Source: Defluviitaleaceae bacterium | GTDB taxonomy: Bacteria > Bacillota > Clostridia > Lachnospirales > WQUN01 | Reading direction: 5' to 3' | Assembly: GCA_009782245.1 (NCBI GenBank) | Contig: WRKK01000213.1 | Span: 1 to 6,585 of the forward strand | DNA length: 6,585 bases | Notes under the pieces: generated by a model | The model's database searches: none | What the model saw: only the letters and a program-made list of their open reading frames with translations | Told to the model about the DNA's origin: nothing | Made by a program: the position numbers and the translations under genes | Shown here: in pieces, positions 5,502 to 6,585 of the stretch | Layout of the letters: the number at the start of each line of letters is the position of its first letter | Position numbering within the stretch: the first letter of the stretch is position 1

Positions 5502-6050
5502 CTATTCTTCGTCTTCGTCGTCAGCATCGTCGTCCACTTCGTCATGCAGCCGTTTTAGGAAATTTTCCAGCGCTTCTATTTTGTCGTCCACTAGTCTAAA
5601 CATACCGTCGTCGCTGGTATGCAGAAATTTTCTTATGATGTTGTCGTACATTTCCCTAAAGCCTATTATAACTTTATCGTATTCTTGCCGCGTTTCTTGC
5701 AAATATTGTTTTTGAAACGCAACAGAACGCATTACATCGTAAATGCGTTTATCGACGGCATCTTCGGTGGCTTGCCCTTGTTTTTTGGCGTTTTGCACTA
5801 TTGTTTCGGCGGCGTTTTTGGCGTTTAGCAACATATTATCCGCCGATATTTGCGAGTTTATTATGGCATTATTAATAGCCGCCTCTTTTGTAATATAGGT
5901 GTTTAGGCGGTCTTCTAGGGTTTTTATTTTCAGTTTATACTCTTTTATAGTTTCCTCTAAGTGGGACATATATTCATCGCAGCGTTTAATGTGCTCGTCT
6001 ACGGCGATTGGGTCGTATCCCTTTTTTACTATATAAAATTTATCTGGCAT
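5502..6050 (-). CDS. DivIVA-domain coiled-coil protein
   Basis: A 182-residue protein with a DivIVA-type N-terminus: F5 and KKGYDPIAVDEHI at 9-21, the family's conserved GYD..VD motif, which in DivIVA/GpsB proteins underlies binding to curved membrane at septa and poles. A long predicted coiled coil runs from about 22 to 165. It has Ala/Asn/Gln-rich heptads in the middle (69-95, NAKNAAETIVQNAKKQG, typical of this family), and ends in a very acidic tail with nine Asp/Glu in the last ten residues. It is shorter than many full DivIVA proteins and is probably a DivIVA-related division or cell-shape scaffold. SD AGGAG lies 12 nt before the ATG at 6048-6050, slightly far. The gene ends with clustered stop codons just before the toxin frame, 54 bp away. 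No standard division genes are visible nearby. Confidence 0.85.
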   Translation of the reverse strand: MPDKFYIVKKGYDPIAVDEHIKRCDEYMSHLEETIKEYKLKIKTLEDRLNTYITKEAAINNAIINSQISADNMLLNAKNAAETIVQNAKKQGQATEDAVDKRIYDVMRSVAFQKQYLQETRQEYDKVIIGFREMYDNIIRKFLHTSDDGMFRLVDDKIEALENFLKRLHDEVDDDADDEDEE

Positions 6051-6071
6051 AGTTAATAATCACTCCTAAAA

Positions 6072-6109
6072 TCATAAATCGTACACCATTTATGGTATAC
6101 GATTTATGA
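6072..6109. terminator. 17-bp inverted repeat between the Fn3 gene and the DivIVA gene
   Basis: 6072-6088 pairs with 6093-6109 around a four-base loop; the only non-Watson-Crick position (6084/6097) becomes a G-U pair in minus-strand RNA. On the minus strand the hairpin is preceded by AAAAAA and followed by TTTT, then directly by the DivIVA SD. On the plus strand it is followed by TTTTTT. It most likely terminates the upstream gene, perhaps in both directions. A weak promoter candidate (TTGCAA 6120-6115, 17 bp, TACCAT 6097-6092) overlaps it, so an operator or attenuator role for the DivIVA gene is an alternative. Confidence 0.55.
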
Positions 6110-6166
6110 CTTTTTTGCAAGTTTTTTAGAGTAGTTTTGTTACAATTTATTTTGGGTTATGTAGGC

Positions 6167-6585
6167 TTATGAAAAATGCCACACAACGTAACTAACACCA
6201 GGGCTTGGCTCGGATTCTTGACCTGTATCGTCAAAAGCACTAACCTGTACCTCGTGCACACCTGGGTCTAAATCTAGGTTGCTTAAATCGTATGACGAGT
6301 TGCTGTAGGCGATTTCCACGGGTTCGTTATCTACGTATATATTATGAAACGGTGCATCGCCCTCCCATGTTACTGTTGAGGCTGATATTGATATAGAGGT
6401 TGGGGTAAGGGGGGTGGAGAGGTTTTCTTTTTCGGTGTCGTTGTCAGATTCGCCACCGCTTTCAGTTCCTGCTCCGCCGTCAGTTCCACCGCCGCTTTCA
6501 CTTCCTGCTCCGCCGTCAGATTCGCCGCCGCTTTCACTTCCTGCTCCGCCGTCAGATTCGCCGCCGCTTTCACTTCCTGCTCCGC
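6167..6585 (-). CDS. 3' end of a surface/secreted-type protein: Gly/Ser/Glu repeat plus C-terminal fibronectin III-like domain (partial)
   Basis: The frame runs off the right edge of the window, with its first whole codon at 6583-6581, and stops at TAA (6169-6167), giving 138 visible codons. The first part is a 12-residue repeat of the type GGAGSESGGESD, about four copies, ending in an acidic DNDTEKEN spacer. Next comes a single fibronectin-III/Ig-like beta domain of about 85 residues, with TVTWEGD, NIYVDNEPV, YDLSNLDLDPGVHEVQVSAFD and a closing GQESEPSPGVSY strand. Fn3 modules with a low-complexity linker are typical of extracellular enzymes and adhesins of Gram-positive bacteria. No LPxTG or other anchor follows; the protein ends WHFS. 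The catalytic or binding part, and the signal peptide if any, lie outside the window. The frame was chosen because only it continues beyond the repeat into a plausible domain. Confidence 0.75.
   Translation of the reverse strand, partial: GAGSESGGESDGGAGSESGGESDGGAGSESGGGTDGGAGTESGGESDNDTEKENLSTPLTPTSISISASTVTWEGDAPFHNIYVDNEPVEIAYSNSSYDLSNLDLDPGVHEVQVSAFDDTGQESEPSPGVSYVVWHFS
6443..6583 (-). repeat. 36-bp in-frame tandem repeat
   Basis: Four head-to-tail units on the minus strand: 6583-6551 (first codon cut by the window edge), 6550-6515, 6514-6479 and 6478-6443. Units 1 and 2 are identical where both are visible; units 3 and 4 differ by a few bases (for example GGT GGA ACT for GGC GAA TCT). 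Each unit encodes 12 Gly/Ser/Glu/Asp-rich residues of the surface-type protein. The array probably continues beyond the window. Confidence 0.95.

Noticed and set aside
6370..6573. Minus-strand frame encoding repeated AANLTAEQEVK units
   Set aside because: It is the same 36-bp array read one frame off. It turns into Pro/Gln low complexity and stops, whereas the frame ending at 6167 runs on into a recognisable Fn3-like domain.
6443..6585. Possible CRISPR array, because the repeat unit is 36 bp
   Set aside because: The units are contiguous with no spacers and encode an in-frame protein linker.

Overview
The window looks like a chromosomal stretch of a low-GC Gram-positive bacterium, most likely a Clostridia member. 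The reasons are a DivIVA-type coiled-coil protein, AAAGGAG-class ribosome binding sites, AT-rich DNA, a PD-(D/E)XK 'transposase'/Rpn-family gene with an EG-rich linker, and sigma-A-type promoters with 17-bp spacers. This assignment is inference; no rRNA or tRNA is present. Every gene I can support is on the minus strand, so the window reads biologically from right to left.

From the right edge: (i) 6167-6585 is the 3' end of a secreted or surface-type protein with a 12-residue Gly/Ser/Glu repeat followed by one fibronectin-III-like domain. Its start lies outside the window. (ii) A near-perfect 17-bp hairpin (6072-6109) separates it from a DivIVA-domain gene (5502-6050). (iii) At 5052-5447 and 4789-5031 there is a compact pair: an orphan PD-(D/E)XK nuclease domain like those at the C-termini of CdiA-type polymorphic toxins, and, 20 nt downstream, a small four-cysteine protein that is probably its immunity partner. 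(iv) 2639-4717 encodes a 692-residue radical SAM enzyme fused to a C-terminal P-loop kinase of the chloramphenicol-phosphotransferase type, an unusual architecture. (v) 1674-2555 encodes an Rpn/PD-(D/E)XK-transposase family protein with its own very good promoter. Directly downstream, 1394-1657 is a free-standing second copy of only its C-terminal domain, made by a recent tandem duplication. (vi) 100-1155 is a Gfo/Idh/MocA-family oxidoreductase with its own consensus promoter, followed at 33-95 by three consecutive GC-rich hairpins.

The most interesting signal is the Rpn locus. In E. coli, Rpn proteins have been reported to be phage-defence toxins held in check by a small C-terminal product translated from an internal start. 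Here the full-length gene has an internal GGAGG...ATG in the right place, and the same start is duplicated downstream as a separate small gene with an expanded four-residue repeat. This could be a nuclease with both a nested and a detached antitoxin. The full-length protein has EHM where I expect the EHQ active-site motif, so its nuclease activity is in doubt. The second signal is the radical SAM-kinase fusion, whose substrate is unknown. Together with the orphan toxin/immunity pair, the centre of the window looks like an accessory, conflict-related region set among ordinary genes.
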